NCBI GenBank assembly: GCA_964436165.1
Contig: CAYTBY010000001.1
Coordinates: 62,001 to 126,000, forward strand
Length of the DNA stretch: 64,000 nucleotides
Source of the DNA: 2-01-FULL-39-28 sp964436165
GTDB lineage: Bacteria; Patescibacteriota; Minisyncoccia; 2-02-FULL-40-12; GWA2-44-9
Direction: 5' to 3'
Below, piece after piece: positions 23,597 to 31,921 of this stretch (position 1 is the stretch's first letter; each line of letters begins with the position of its first letter). The notes below the pieces were generated by a model. It searched no databases. It was not told the origin of the DNA and saw only the letters and a program-made list of their open reading frames with translations. The position numbers and the translations under genes are program-made.

Positions 23597-24730
23597 TTGG
23601 ACAACGTTAAAATTGCAGTCGAACTCCACGGGCATCAGCCTTTTTGGCAGCCTCGAAACATTATCGAGCAAATTTCCGGTGAATGTTACGATCCTATATT
23701 TAGTCTTGTGGAGGAAATCGACGGTTTTTGTTTCACGGTAAATACAAATCTCTGTCTCCTGGAACATTTGGAGAAATATCGTCTCGATGTCTTGGAAAAA
23801 TTCAAAAGAATGGTTCAAGCTAAAAAGCTTGAGCTTGTGGCCTCAACGGCCCATCATCCCATTATGCCTTTGATACCAGAATCTGTTCAGATAATGCAGA
23901 TAGAAGAGGATCTGAGAAAAAAGGAAGAACGTTTTGGCATTAAGCATACTTGTCAGGGCTTTTTCCTGCCCGAAATGGCTTTCTCGGCAAATATTGTCGA
24001 ACTTTTAAAAAGCTATAAATATCGATGGACAGTTATCGACGATGTGCCGTTTGGGGCCCACTATGGTAAAAACTCGGTGCCGTTTAATAAAATAGTAAGT
24101 TTGAAAGGCTTTAAAGTATTCATGCGTTCTAACTATTGGAGCAATATGATATCGTCGGGTAAATTTTCTTTTTGGGATATAAAAAACATGATGGAATCCC
24201 AACTTCCCAACTGGACGGGTAATGTTCCGGCGTATATCATCATTGCCATGGATATCGAGACTTTCGGCCATCACCATCATCATTTGATAGATATGTTTTT
24301 AAGGCCGATGCTGAAAGAATGGGCGGGGAATAAAATTGTTTCCATCGAATCCCTTATTCCGGATTTCCAGGAAAGGAAGGTTCATTATCTGCCTGATGGT
24401 TCTTGGTCAACATCAATCGAGGATATCGAAAGAAACAATCCTTATCCTTTGTGGAGCGGTTTCAGCAGGAATCGTTACTTTCTTTGGAAGCTGGTCAATA
24501 CCGCTCTTGAACATTTAGAGCAGGCTCCGGAGGATTGTCTTAAAATAACCACTTCCTGTCATTGGTGGTGGATATCAAGGTCAGGCAACGAGCCGGACTT
24601 TATGAAAAAAGGCGCCGAGTTAGCCATGGATATCCTAAGAAAATATGGAACCCAAGAAGAAAAGGCATCAGTTCAGGAGTGTTACGATAAACTGATGAAA
24701 GTTACGAAAGTTTTTGTAAATAATGATTAG
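23597..24730 (+). CDS. glycoside hydrolase family 57
   Basis: 377 residues from TTG 23597 (AAGGCGG 6 bases upstream); TTG 23579 would add six residues. No ATG fits. GH57 marks are in order: ELHGHQPFW near the N-terminus, the nucleophile region LPEMAFS (about residue 124) and the acid region MDIETFGHHHHH (about 219). The family hydrolyses or rearranges alpha-glucans by a retaining mechanism in a (beta/alpha)7 barrel. No signal peptide, so cytoplasmic, perhaps storage-glucan breakdown or branching. The five consecutive His are natural sequence here. Exact specificity not deducible. Confidence 0.88.
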   Translation: MDNVKIAVELHGHQPFWQPRNIIEQISGECYDPIFSLVEEIDGFCFTVNTNLCLLEHLEKYRLDVLEKFKRMVQAKKLELVASTAHHPIMPLIPESVQIMQIEEDLRKKEERFGIKHTCQGFFLPEMAFSANIVELLKSYKYRWTVIDDVPFGAHYGKNSVPFNKIVSLKGFKVFMRSNYWSNMISSGKFSFWDIKNMMESQLPNWTGNVPAYIIIAMDIETFGHHHHHLIDMFLRPMLKEWAGNKIVSIESLIPDFQERKVHYLPDGSWSTSIEDIERNNPYPLWSGFSRNRYFLWKLVNTALEHLEQAPEDCLKITTSCHWWWISRSGNEPDFMKKGAELAMDILRKYGTQEEKASVQECYDKLMKVTKVFVNND

Positions 24731-24772
24731 GACCTCTAATTTGCCATATTGGTTTTAAAAAATTTAAAAAGT

Positions 24773-24806
24773 AATCCACGGGACAGAAACCGTGGATTTT
24801 TATTTT
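24773..24806 (+). terminator. terminator after the GH57 gene
   Basis: Stem AATCCACGG / CCGTGGATT with an 8-base loop, then TTTATTTT. Confidence 0.85.
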
Positions 24807-24828
24807 GTAAAATGTTTTAATTAAATTT

Positions 24829-25845
24829 ATGAAGAAAAAGAGAGAGATACTAGTGGCGATTAGCGGCGGTTTTGACCCAATTCATATTGGGCATGTTCGG
24901 TTAATACAGGAAGCTGGGAAATTAGGAAATAGACTGGTAGTAATTTTGAATAATGATAATTGGCTCAAGAAAAAGAAGACCCATATTTTTATGCATCAAA
25001 AAGAGAGGAAGGAGATAATCGAATCAATTGAGGGAGTCGATGAGGTTATAATCTCAAGCCATCCTAAAAACCCTAAAGATATGAGCGTCTCGAAGGAAAT
25101 TTTAAAAATTAAACCCGATATTTTTGCTAATGGTGGAGATAGAAAGGAAGAAAAAGATATTTTGGAAGGAGAGGCCTGTCGTAAGGTCGGATGCAAGTTG
25201 GTTTTTAATGTTGGCCAGGGTGGAAAAATTCAGTCCAGTTCTTGGCTCTTAACCAAATATGTCAACAAACTAAAGCCGGTTAGAAAATTAAATATTAATA
25301 AGATACTGAACGAACTGAGGATTGTATTTAGGAAATCCAAAATAAAATTTCCTGAAAAATTACGAATAAAAACATCGAAAATAATCCTTAGATTAATGAA
25401 TCGTCGTCGGGGATTCGGTCTCTTTATAATTATCGGCTGGCAGGATAAGTGGCGTAAGTATACCGACTTGCCCGATTCAAGGCAGGATATTTATGTCAGG
25501 CACCATCAGAATATTTTAAAACACTACCACAGTCACAAACACGACATTGAAACAACCGTTAATTTTGACGGAGCAATTCTTGTCGATAAGAGGGGCAACA
25601 TTGTTCATTCCGGGATTATTATCGAGGGCTTAAGGCCGGGAGTAATTGCCGATAAAATACGTCCTGGCCACTTTAAAGATCTTTCGGAGCAGTTTGGTTT
25701 TGGCGAAAAAGTCCACTCTCGGCACTTATCGGCCATAACTTGTTCCTATATTTTTAAAGGAACAACGGTCATGACCGTTTCCGAAGAAAATGATTCTTTT
25801 CATGTCTTTGAAGGCGGGAGGATAATTTATAAAACTCACAATTAA
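24829..25845 (+). CDS. fusion of a cytidylyltransferase-like domain and a diadenylate-cyclase-like (DisA_N) domain
   Basis: 338 residues. Residues 1-150 are a nucleotidyltransferase of the TagD/RfaE-C type: GGFDPIHIGHVRL with the HxGH motif, and KIQSSSWLL near the end. Residues about 200-335 match the DAC fold: FDGAILVDKRGNIVHSG with the DGA motif (about 246), then SRHLSAITCS (about 297) and TVMTVSEENDSFHVFEGG. Diadenylate cyclases have RHR where this has RHL, so c-di-AMP synthesis is uncertain; nucleotide sensing or altered chemistry is possible. No membrane segment. A terminator upstream and a new promoter downstream make it monocistronic. Confidence 0.8.
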   Translation: MKKKREILVAISGGFDPIHIGHVRLIQEAGKLGNRLVVILNNDNWLKKKKTHIFMHQKERKEIIESIEGVDEVIISSHPKNPKDMSVSKEILKIKPDIFANGGDRKEEKDILEGEACRKVGCKLVFNVGQGGKIQSSSWLLTKYVNKLKPVRKLNINKILNELRIVFRKSKIKFPEKLRIKTSKIILRLMNRRRGFGLFIIIGWQDKWRKYTDLPDSRQDIYVRHHQNILKHYHSHKHDIETTVNFDGAILVDKRGNIVHSGIIIEGLRPGVIADKIRPGHFKDLSEQFGFGEKVHSRHLSAITCSYIFKGTTVMTVSEENDSFHVFEGGRIIYKTHN

Positions 25846-25851
25846 AATGTT

Positions 25852-25880
25852 TTGACTCCTGTTGTTTTTTATTGTATTCT
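25852..25880 (+). promoter_or_regulatory. promoter of the leucyl aminopeptidase gene
   Basis: TTGACT at 25852-25857, 17-base spacer, TATTCT at 25875-25880; leader with AAAGGG before the ATG at 25918. Confidence 0.75.
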
Positions 25881-25917
25881 CTAGCTCAAGAACCTTTACA
25901 CTTAAAGGGTGTTAACT

Positions 25918-27426
25918 ATGCAGGCTTTGGAACTATCGCGATGGCCGACCTTGCAGATTGGCAAGAGTCCGCCGGGGAAGTCGGTCGATATTTTTATTGT
26001 TGATTCAGCCAATATCCCACCCGATATTGAAAAGATGATCAAGAGTTCTAAGCTGTCTTGGAGTAATAAAGGTAATAATCTGATTGTTGCTAAGGATGTT
26101 GACTTCGTAAAGATCTTTGCGCCCATCAACTCTAAAAGTCCGAGGAGTCAGAGAGGAATTCTAAATAGGCTTCTTGAGAAATTTAAATTACTATGTCGGG
26201 AAGATTATGCTTTTGATGGATGTAATTTTGACATTCGAACCGATCTATTTAAGACGGAAGTGCTTGAATCATTCATGCTTGCTTTATATGAATTCTCGTG
26301 TTTTAAATCTGAGAAGAACTTGATCAAAGATATCTTTGTGTCTGGTGATCTGTCGGATGAGGAAATGAGAAGGATAAATAAAATTATTGCGATTCTGCCT
26401 TGGGTTTATTTCGTGCAAGATATGGTAAATTATCCTCCAAATTTCAAGCCGCCGGAAATTTTAGCTGAAACGATAAAAAAGCAACTTCGAGATTTGCCCG
26501 ATATAAAAATAAATGAATGGGAAGGGGATTCTCTTCGGGATAAGTTTGATCCTGTTTGGAATGTGGGCAAGGGCTCAGATAATAAGCCGGTGGTTTTAAA
26601 AATAGAATATCTTTCCGAAAAACCCGTTAATGCTCAGCCGGTAGTTCTTGTAGGCAAGGGGGTTTGTTTTGATTCTGGCGGTATGAATGCAAAGATTAAT
26701 GAAACTTTGGCAGAAATGAAGTTAGATATGGCCGGTGCTGCGGCTGTTGCTGGTATCTGCGGTTATATTGCTTCACAAAAATGGCCTGTCCATATAGTTG
26801 CTTACCTTCCTTTGGTTGAGAATCTACTCGATTCAAGATCCATCAAAGCCTCAGATGTCGTTTCCTTGCCTACCGTCGTCGACCCCAAAGATAAAAAGGA
26901 TTTTGAATATATTGAAGTAGTAGATACTGACGCAGAAGGACGTCTTCTCCTGTGCGCTATGGTAAATCATGCCAGATTATACAACAACCCAGATTTAATA
27001 GTTACTGTTGCTACTCTTTGTGGAACGACCGAGGGCATGCTTGGCTCATATGCCGCCGCCGCTGTTTCTAAGGTGAAAAAACTTCTAGAAGATATTGAAG
27101 CTGCCGGTGTAGCTACGGATGAGAATTATGCTTCTGTTCGGGTGAGTCCTGATATGCTCGATGAATGCCAGACCGACATGGAAGGTGAAATTACAGACTG
27201 GAAAAATTATAGTAATTCTATTGATAGCGGCGATACCTTGATGGCGTTTGGATTAATACAGCATTTTGCGGAAAATGTACCCTTTCTTCACCTAGATATA
27301 TGTGGAGTAGCATTGTTGAAAGACAGTGTTATATATAAGTCAAAAAAAAGAAGGCCGAATGGCGCTTCTGGGTGGGGAGTGAGATCGGTTTCTGAGTTTT
27401 TAAAGAGACATTTTAACCTAACGTAA
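25918..27426 (+). CDS. pepA: leucyl aminopeptidase (M17)
   Basis: 502 residues from ATG 25918, which has AAAGGG 9 bases upstream; an in-frame GTG at 25909 overlaps that site. The C-terminal catalytic domain shows the two-metal M17 motifs: VGKGVCFDSGGMNAK, MKLDMAGAAAVAG, and VVDTDAEGRLLLCAM (usually NTDAEGR; here the first residue is Asp-shifted as VDTDAEGR). It removes N-terminal residues from peptides in the cytoplasm, recycling amino acids, which suits an organism that imports most of them. The N-terminal domain is divergent. It has its own promoter and terminator. Confidence 0.93.
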   Translation: MQALELSRWPTLQIGKSPPGKSVDIFIVDSANIPPDIEKMIKSSKLSWSNKGNNLIVAKDVDFVKIFAPINSKSPRSQRGILNRLLEKFKLLCREDYAFDGCNFDIRTDLFKTEVLESFMLALYEFSCFKSEKNLIKDIFVSGDLSDEEMRRINKIIAILPWVYFVQDMVNYPPNFKPPEILAETIKKQLRDLPDIKINEWEGDSLRDKFDPVWNVGKGSDNKPVVLKIEYLSEKPVNAQPVVLVGKGVCFDSGGMNAKINETLAEMKLDMAGAAAVAGICGYIASQKWPVHIVAYLPLVENLLDSRSIKASDVVSLPTVVDPKDKKDFEYIEVVDTDAEGRLLLCAMVNHARLYNNPDLIVTVATLCGTTEGMLGSYAAAAVSKVKKLLEDIEAAGVATDENYASVRVSPDMLDECQTDMEGEITDWKNYSNSIDSGDTLMAFGLIQHFAENVPFLHLDICGVALLKDSVIYKSKKRRPNGASGWGVRSVSEFLKRHFNLT

Positions 27427-27428
27427 GG

Positions 27429-27456
27429 CCGGCCCAATAGGCCGGTTTTGTTTTTT
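27429..27456 (+). terminator. terminator after pepA
   Basis: Stem CCGGCC / GGCCGG, 5-base loop, then TTTTGTTTTTT. Confidence 0.9.
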
Positions 27457-27476
27457 ATAATTTATTAATGTACAAT
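27448..27476 (+). promoter_or_regulatory. leaderless promoter of the first RecB-like nuclease
   Basis: TTGTTT at 27448-27453, 17-base spacer, TACAAT at 27471-27476, 6 bases before ATG 27483. The -35 sits within the T-run of the pepA terminator. Confidence 0.6.
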
Positions 27477-27482
27477 AATTTT

Positions 27483-28220
27483 ATGTCCAAAGTTGGAACT
27501 CTTAAAATTTCACGGAGTGGGTTAAAGCTATTTCTCGAATGTCCGAGGTGTTTTTGGCTGGATTTGCACCACAAGATTAAAAGGCCGCCCGGATATCCGT
27601 ATACTTTATCGGCGGCGGTGGATTACTTAGTAAAGAGGGAGTTTGATAAATTTAGAGTGGAAGGGACCTTGCCCCCGGTTCTCACCCTGAGCGGAGTCGA
27701 AGGGTTAAAAGGTGCTAAGCTTTATGCTGGCGATAATCTTGCCGAGTGGAGAAATAATTTTAAAGGTATCTCATATTTTGATGAGTCGCTTAATGCAAAT
27801 TTGTATGGCGCGGTTGACGATGTTTTAGAATTTAAAGACGGGTCATTGGCGGTTATCGATTATAAATCTTCCGGTTCAAAAGAGATAACTATTTACGATG
27901 ACTATCAGAAACAGATGGATGTCTATAATTATATTCTTCAGCAGTTGGGCTACGAAACATATCCCGAAGCATTTTTTGTTTTCTATCAGGTCATCAAAGA
28001 AGGGGAGGATGGTTTTCAAAACGCTTTAAAATTTAAAGAACAGGTAAAAGCGGTCAAGGTTAATAAGGATTGGGTGGGTCCGGCCTTTGAAGCGGCGGTA
28101 GAACTTGCCAGACAGGATTCGCCTCCGGCTCAAAGCGGAAATTCCCAAAAACACTGCGACCATTGCCATTACGTCGAGCTGGCCTCTCAATTTAAAATGA
28201 TCCCAGATTTGAATATTTAA
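27483..28220 (+). CDS. PD-(D/E)XK nuclease family protein (Cas4/RecB-like)
   Basis: 245 residues from ATG 27483; an ATG 15 bases upstream is excluded by the -10 box. The N-terminus has SRSGLKLFLECPRCFWLD, a Cys pair as in Cas4-type Fe-S nucleases. The catalytic core is GAVDDVLEF and AVIDYKSSG (the D...D-x-K set), and the C-terminus holds HCDHCHYV, giving the remaining cluster ligands. This suggests an iron-sulfur 5'-3' exonuclease. A palindromic repeat (27684-27705) is inserted in frame as TLSGVEGL before the core. No cas1 or array nearby, so a repair role is more likely than CRISPR adaptation. Confidence 0.8.
   Translation: MSKVGTLKISRSGLKLFLECPRCFWLDLHHKIKRPPGYPYTLSAAVDYLVKREFDKFRVEGTLPPVLTLSGVEGLKGAKLYAGDNLAEWRNNFKGISYFDESLNANLYGAVDDVLEFKDGSLAVIDYKSSGSKEITIYDDYQKQMDVYNYILQQLGYETYPEAFFVFYQVIKEGEDGFQNALKFKEQVKAVKVNKDWVGPAFEAAVELARQDSPPAQSGNSQKHCDHCHYVELASQFKMIPDLNI
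27684..27705. repeat. in-frame palindromic coding repeat (ACCCTGAG..TCGAAGGGT type)
   Basis: ACCCT / AGGGT ends around GAGCGGAGTCGA. It lies inside the nuclease gene and keeps the frame. A related intergenic copy is at 20739-20757. Confidence 0.65.
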
Positions 28221-28221
28221 A

Positions 28222-28244
28222 AAAGCGTCCTCGCGGGACGCTTT
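28222..28244. terminator. bidirectional terminator between convergent genes
   Basis: Stem AAAGCGTCC / GGGACGCTTT around TCGC. The minus strand has a T-run of six and the plus strand three T, so it is stronger for the minus-strand gene. Confidence 0.75.
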
Positions 28245-28250
28245 AGCAGC

Positions 28251-28925
28251 CTATCGATTAAAGTTTGCTATTTGTCGGTTAAGCCGAATTTCTTTCTTTT
28301 CTTCAGCTAAGTTTCGGCTTATCAGCTGATTAATTTCTTGGTGGGCTTTCAGGAGATCAACACCAGCTTGATGTTCGCTTGCCTTTAATTCTTCAACTTC
28401 GGATTGAAGTTCCTTGTTCTTGGCTTCGAGGGTTTCTTTTTGCTTTAAGGCCTCAAGAAGCTGCTCTCTAAGATTATTGTTATCAATCTTGGTTTGATTT
28501 AGTTTCGCCAGGCATTCAGTAAGGGTCTTTGCCAACTCCACATCGTCTCGAACTTTCACACGGTGATTTCTCGGTTTTTCTGTCTCGTCAGAAGCCGTAC
28601 CGACATTATCATTCATCCCTTTTCTTTTTAGGGCCGTTTTCCATGAATTGCCATCTTCGTATCCCTCCGCAAGGGCCAAGGATTTAGGCTGGCTGGAGCC
28701 TGGCACAAAATTTCCTCTCTTAAGAACAAGGATGTGGTGCTCCAAGAACTTCCTTAGGTTGATCGTAATTGACACCTGGGAAGCCCCTATAGCTTTTGCC
28801 AATTGTTTAGTGGTTGTTTCAAATCCGTTGCTAGACGAAACAGCACATTCTTTTCTCAAATAATTAATGATACTCTCGGCAACATTCTTGTGGTGTGTTT
28901 TCCTGGATGGCCGTGATTCTTGCAT
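28251..28925 (-). CDS. winged-helix plus long coiled-coil protein
   Basis: 224 residues. Residues about 15-75 form a helix-turn-helix (SIINYLRKECAV, TTTKQLAKAIGASQVSITINLRKFLEHHILVLKRG), likely DNA binding. Residues about 125-220 are a long heptad coiled coil (LAKLNQTKIDNNNLREQLLE and NKELQSEVEELKASE), probably for dimer formation. A full AAGGAGG ribosome-binding site precedes ATG. It lies between two nuclease genes and is divergent from the second, sharing a 110-base control region, so it could regulate it. Family not recognised. Confidence 0.7.
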   Translation of the reverse strand: MQESRPSRKTHHKNVAESIINYLRKECAVSSSNGFETTTKQLAKAIGASQVSITINLRKFLEHHILVLKRGNFVPGSSQPKSLALAEGYEDGNSWKTALKRKGMNDNVGTASDETEKPRNHRVKVRDDVELAKTLTECLAKLNQTKIDNNNLREQLLEALKQKETLEAKNKELQSEVEELKASEHQAGVDLLKAHQEINQLISRNLAEEKKEIRLNRQIANFNR

Positions 28926-28969
28926 CAGATCCTCCTTGGGGAAGAGTGTTAAGGAACCCGAATCCTTAT

Positions 28970-28997
28970 ATTATACACGAGCTATAATATAAGTCAA
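28970..28997 (-). promoter_or_regulatory. promoter of the HTH/coiled-coil gene
   Basis: Minus-strand TTGACT (forward 28992-28997), 16-base spacer, TATAAT (forward 28970-28975). Confidence 0.75.
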
Positions 28998-29034
28998 GAT
29001 CTATTGTCGGTGTAAATTGTGTTAAAATTCTACT

Positions 29035-30474
29035 ATGGCTAAAACACCTAAATTATTTGCCGATCATTTTTATAAATTTTTCCAATGTCCGCATTGGATT
29101 TGGTACGACATCTATGCCGATGCGACCCAGAAAAAGAAAACCCCGGCGATAATTGATATGATATATAAAGGCAAAGTTGCTAACGGAGCTAACATTCTGC
29201 GTGAGCATAAAAAATTCGAAGAAATAAAACCCGAGCTTTTACACGATCTGGAAGAAGCGTTTCTAGCTACTCTTGAAATGATGAAGCAAGGGAAAAATAT
29301 TTATCATGGCGTCTTAATGCACGAGGATTGGGCGGGGATGCCGGATCTGCTTGAGGCAAGGCCAGGCAAGTCTAAACTCGGCGATTGGTACTATGTTGTC
29401 TATGATGTCCAGGCGTCTCTTGATCTTCGCGATGAGTATAAATTCCAATTAATTTTTTACAGTTTAATTCTTGAACGTCTTCAGGGGGTCCGGCCAAAAG
29501 AGGCTTATGTTATTGATCCCCAGGGTAATGAGCGGTCTTTTAAAGTAGATGAATTTGTGGACCAGTTTCATCTGACCCGCGAGCAAATCGAAAAAATCTT
29601 GGATGGCGAGAAGCCGGCGCCATTTATTAAATCGACCTGCAAGAAAACCCCCTGGTATTCTCTTTGTTTCTCCGATGCCAAGGAGTGTAATGACGTTTCT
29701 CTGATATTTCGTTTGAGCCAGGCCGATCAAAGGCGATTATATGGTATTGGCATTAAAACGGTTAGTGACTTGTCGGGAGCTGATGTGAATGAACTTCAGA
29801 ATAAGCTAGAGGATTGGTCTTTTGATAAAATTGTCCGCTTTGTAAATCAAGCCAAAGCCCTTACAAATTATCAGCCGATGGTTTTGCGGAAGCCAATTTT
29901 TCCAGAGGTTGAACATGAAATATATTTTGATATCGAAGCCGATCCGACCAGGGACATCGATTACTTGTTGGGCTATTTGGTGAAAAGCAAGGACGGGGTT
30001 AAGTATAATTATTTCTTAGCTAATGATAAAAGCGAAGAAGAGGTGATTTGGAAAAAGTTCTTGGATTTCTTGGCCAAGCTCGATAATTTCGTTATTTATC
30101 ATTATGCTTTTTATGAAAGGCAGGTTTTTGACCGCCTCGTTCTTAGATATGGCGCCCCCACGGTTTTAATCGAAAAATTTAAAGAAAACACTATAGATCT
30201 TTATAATAAAACAGTTGATACGGCTGTTCTGCCATTGTATTTTTATAGCCTAAAAGATGTGGCCGGATACCTCGGCTACAAATGGGATGATCCTACAGCC
30301 GGCGGAGCCGAATCTGTTGTCTGGTACAATGATTGGTTAGATAAGCGTGATCCCGTGATTATGAAAAAAATCTTAAAATACAACGAAGACGATGTCCGGG
30401 CGACCCTCTTGATCAAAGAGTGGCTCGTGAACCAGAAACCCTCAAAACGAAGGGAAAAGCTGGACGAAGAATAA
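29035..30474 (+). CDS. TM0106-type RecB-family nuclease with RNase H-like domain
   Basis: 479 residues. The N-terminal part (HFYKFFQCPHWIWYDIYAD; GMPDLLEARPG; YYVVYDVQAS) is a RecB-like PD-(D/E)XK fold whose usual Lys after the second acid is not obvious. Residues about 298-470 form an RNase H-like exonuclease domain: EIYFDIEADP, VIYHYAFYERQVFDRL, LYFYSLKDVAGYLGY, and KYNEDDVRATL, supplying the acidic DEDD-type residues. This two-domain family is known as TM0106-like and its role in DNA repair or defence is unproven. TAAAAT lies 6 bases before ATG (leaderless). Confidence 0.8.
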   Translation: MAKTPKLFADHFYKFFQCPHWIWYDIYADATQKKKTPAIIDMIYKGKVANGANILREHKKFEEIKPELLHDLEEAFLATLEMMKQGKNIYHGVLMHEDWAGMPDLLEARPGKSKLGDWYYVVYDVQASLDLRDEYKFQLIFYSLILERLQGVRPKEAYVIDPQGNERSFKVDEFVDQFHLTREQIEKILDGEKPAPFIKSTCKKTPWYSLCFSDAKECNDVSLIFRLSQADQRRLYGIGIKTVSDLSGADVNELQNKLEDWSFDKIVRFVNQAKALTNYQPMVLRKPIFPEVEHEIYFDIEADPTRDIDYLLGYLVKSKDGVKYNYFLANDKSEEEVIWKKFLDFLAKLDNFVIYHYAFYERQVFDRLVLRYGAPTVLIEKFKENTIDLYNKTVDTAVLPLYFYSLKDVAGYLGYKWDDPTAGGAESVVWYNDWLDKRDPVIMKKILKYNEDDVRATLLIKEWLVNQKPSKRREKLDEE

Positions 30475-30525
30475 ATTTAATCATTACATTAAGTATAGAG
30501 TCCTGCAACGGGACTTAAATTTTAT

Positions 30526-30554
30526 TTGACAAAAATATAAAAATAGAGTATAAA
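30526..30554 (+). promoter_or_regulatory. promoter of the zincin-like gene
   Basis: TTGACA at 30526-30531, 17-base spacer, TATAAA at 30549-30554; the leader carries AAAGAGG before ATG 30594. Confidence 0.8.
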
Positions 30555-30593
30555 AATATAGATTGTATTGATATGGAAAGAGGTCTTTAACAC

Positions 30594-31190
30594 ATGGGTT
30601 CAAATAAAAACCTGCAAGCCGTAGGCAATCTATCCGGGCATGAAATTATCGGGACGAGGCAGTTGGGTGAATGGCCGAAAGATGAGATGGTGCGCCTTTG
30701 GGTCAGCGTATCTTCCGGAATCGTAAAGTATGGATTTACGATAGAGTATCGTGATCTAGAGTCGCCTCGCACGGGCATATTCGATGGAATAAGAATAGTC
30801 ATCGACCCAGACGTGGGGTTTGAGATGCAGTGTTTTCTTCTTCTGCACCTTTTTGGTCATTCAGTTCAATGGGTTGCTCCATCGCTTGAACATAAGCTTG
30901 GAGAACTGCAGAATACGCAGGACCAGAAGCGCTTTATGCAAGTCTTGCACGACTACGAGTTCGAAGCGGCTAGCTTTGGTATGCAGCTTATTCGAGAGGT
31001 TGGTGTCAAGGGTCTTGATCAATGGTACAGTGATTTTGTAGCAACTGACTGGAGATATGTCGAGGGATATTATCAAACAGGTTCGTTGCCAGATTGGAAA
31101 ACTTGCATAGTCCGCGACTGTCCTACTATCTTGCCGGCGCCGATTCCGAAACTACGGCATCGTCAAGTTGAAGTACGATTTGCTTTTTAA
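30594..31190 (+). CDS. zincin-like protein with HLFGH in place of HExxH
   Basis: 198 residues. The central helix LLLHLFGHSVQWV (His at about 85 and 89) and a later YEFEAASFGMQLI resemble the two zinc-ligand helices of ImmA/IrrE-like metallopeptidases, but the catalytic Glu is replaced by Leu. Metal could still bind through both His and the downstream Glu. There is no signal peptide. So it may be a non-catalytic sensor or a variant peptidase. It has its own strong promoter and terminator. The remaining sequence (RLWVSVSSGIVKYGF, DWKTCIVRDCPT) is not recognised. Confidence 0.55.
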   Translation: MGSNKNLQAVGNLSGHEIIGTRQLGEWPKDEMVRLWVSVSSGIVKYGFTIEYRDLESPRTGIFDGIRIVIDPDVGFEMQCFLLLHLFGHSVQWVAPSLEHKLGELQNTQDQKRFMQVLHDYEFEAASFGMQLIREVGVKGLDQWYSDFVATDWRYVEGYYQTGSLPDWKTCIVRDCPTILPAPIPKLRHRQVEVRFAF

Positions 31191-31196
31191 ATAGCC

Positions 31197-31219
31197 GCTG
31201 CTTGGTCAAGCAGCTTTTT
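31197..31219 (+). terminator. terminator after the zincin-like gene
   Basis: Stem GCTGCTT / AAGCAGC, 4-base loop, five T. Confidence 0.9.
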
Positions 31220-31226
31220 GTTTCGG

Positions 31227-31255
31227 TTGACAAAAATCTTTATTTAATTTATTAT
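31227..31255 (+). promoter_or_regulatory. promoter of the secreted beta-rich protein
   Basis: TTGACA at 31227-31232, 17-base spacer, TATTAT at 31250-31255. Confidence 0.8.
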
Positions 31256-31293
31256 ATTATTGGTTCATTTCCAAACAAAACGAAGGAGAAGCT

Positions 31294-31914
31294 GTGAAGA
31301 AGATCATAGTGTGTCTCGTTGCGGCGGTCGGAATTCTTTTGGCGGATCAGGCGCCGGCTCAAGTTCTGGCTACCGCCGAAACCGGCGGTAAAGGCAATCA
31401 CGCAGTATTAGTTTCTGCTAACGGTCTTTACCCTGAAGGCCTCACTCTTTTCAACGCCTATGGGCAATATGTTTACGGACTGACTGACTATATTGATGTG
31501 ACAGTAGCCTACGGCAATATTTCTGCTTTAGGTGAAAGTCAAAATTATGTTGGCCTTGGATGGAATGCTGTTCTTCTTCGGAGAAGCCAGGCTTTCGTTG
31601 ATGTTTCTTTTTTCAATGTTATTACTCTGCCCTTGAGCAACAGGAGCCAAGCCTCAACAGTTGTAATGACGCCTGCGGTTGTTGTAAGCAGGCCGATGAC
31701 TGTGGCCGGAAAGTCCATAACCATCTATAGCGGATTGAACTCTCTGGTTCCAATCGGAGCTACACAAAATAAATTATTTACGCCGCCCGAAACCCTTTTT
31801 AATGTTCCCATCGGCATTTCGATGCCTTTAAGTAAGAAATGGATAGTTTGTGCTGAAGTTGATCCGGGTACTAACTTGAAAACATTAGGCCTTGGTGTTG
31901 TAAGGACCTTCTAA
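31294..31914 (+). CDS. secreted beta-rich protein of unknown function
   Basis: 206 residues from GTG 31294 (AAGGAGA 6 bases upstream). A clear signal peptide (IIVCLVAAVGILLA, cleavage near APAQVLA). The mature part is made of alternating polar/apolar strands (LFNAYGQYVYGLTDYIDVTV; QNYVGLGWNAVLL; FVDVSFFNVITLPL) and ends in an aromatic residue (GLGVVRTF), as outer-membrane barrels do. These cells are thought to have no outer membrane, so a wall- or surface-associated beta-barrel-like protein is the cautious reading. Monocistronic. Confidence 0.6.
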   Translation: MKKIIVCLVAAVGILLADQAPAQVLATAETGGKGNHAVLVSANGLYPEGLTLFNAYGQYVYGLTDYIDVTVAYGNISALGESQNYVGLGWNAVLLRRSQAFVDVSFFNVITLPLSNRSQASTVVMTPAVVVSRPMTVAGKSITIYSGLNSLVPIGATQNKLFTPPETLFNVPIGISMPLSKKWIVCAEVDPGTNLKTLGLGVVRTF

Positions 31915-31921
31915 CCAAAAT

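Noticed and set aside
27483..28220. Cas4 of a CRISPR system
   Set aside because: Same reason: no adaptation genes or arrays nearby; the Fe-S nuclease fold alone is not specific.
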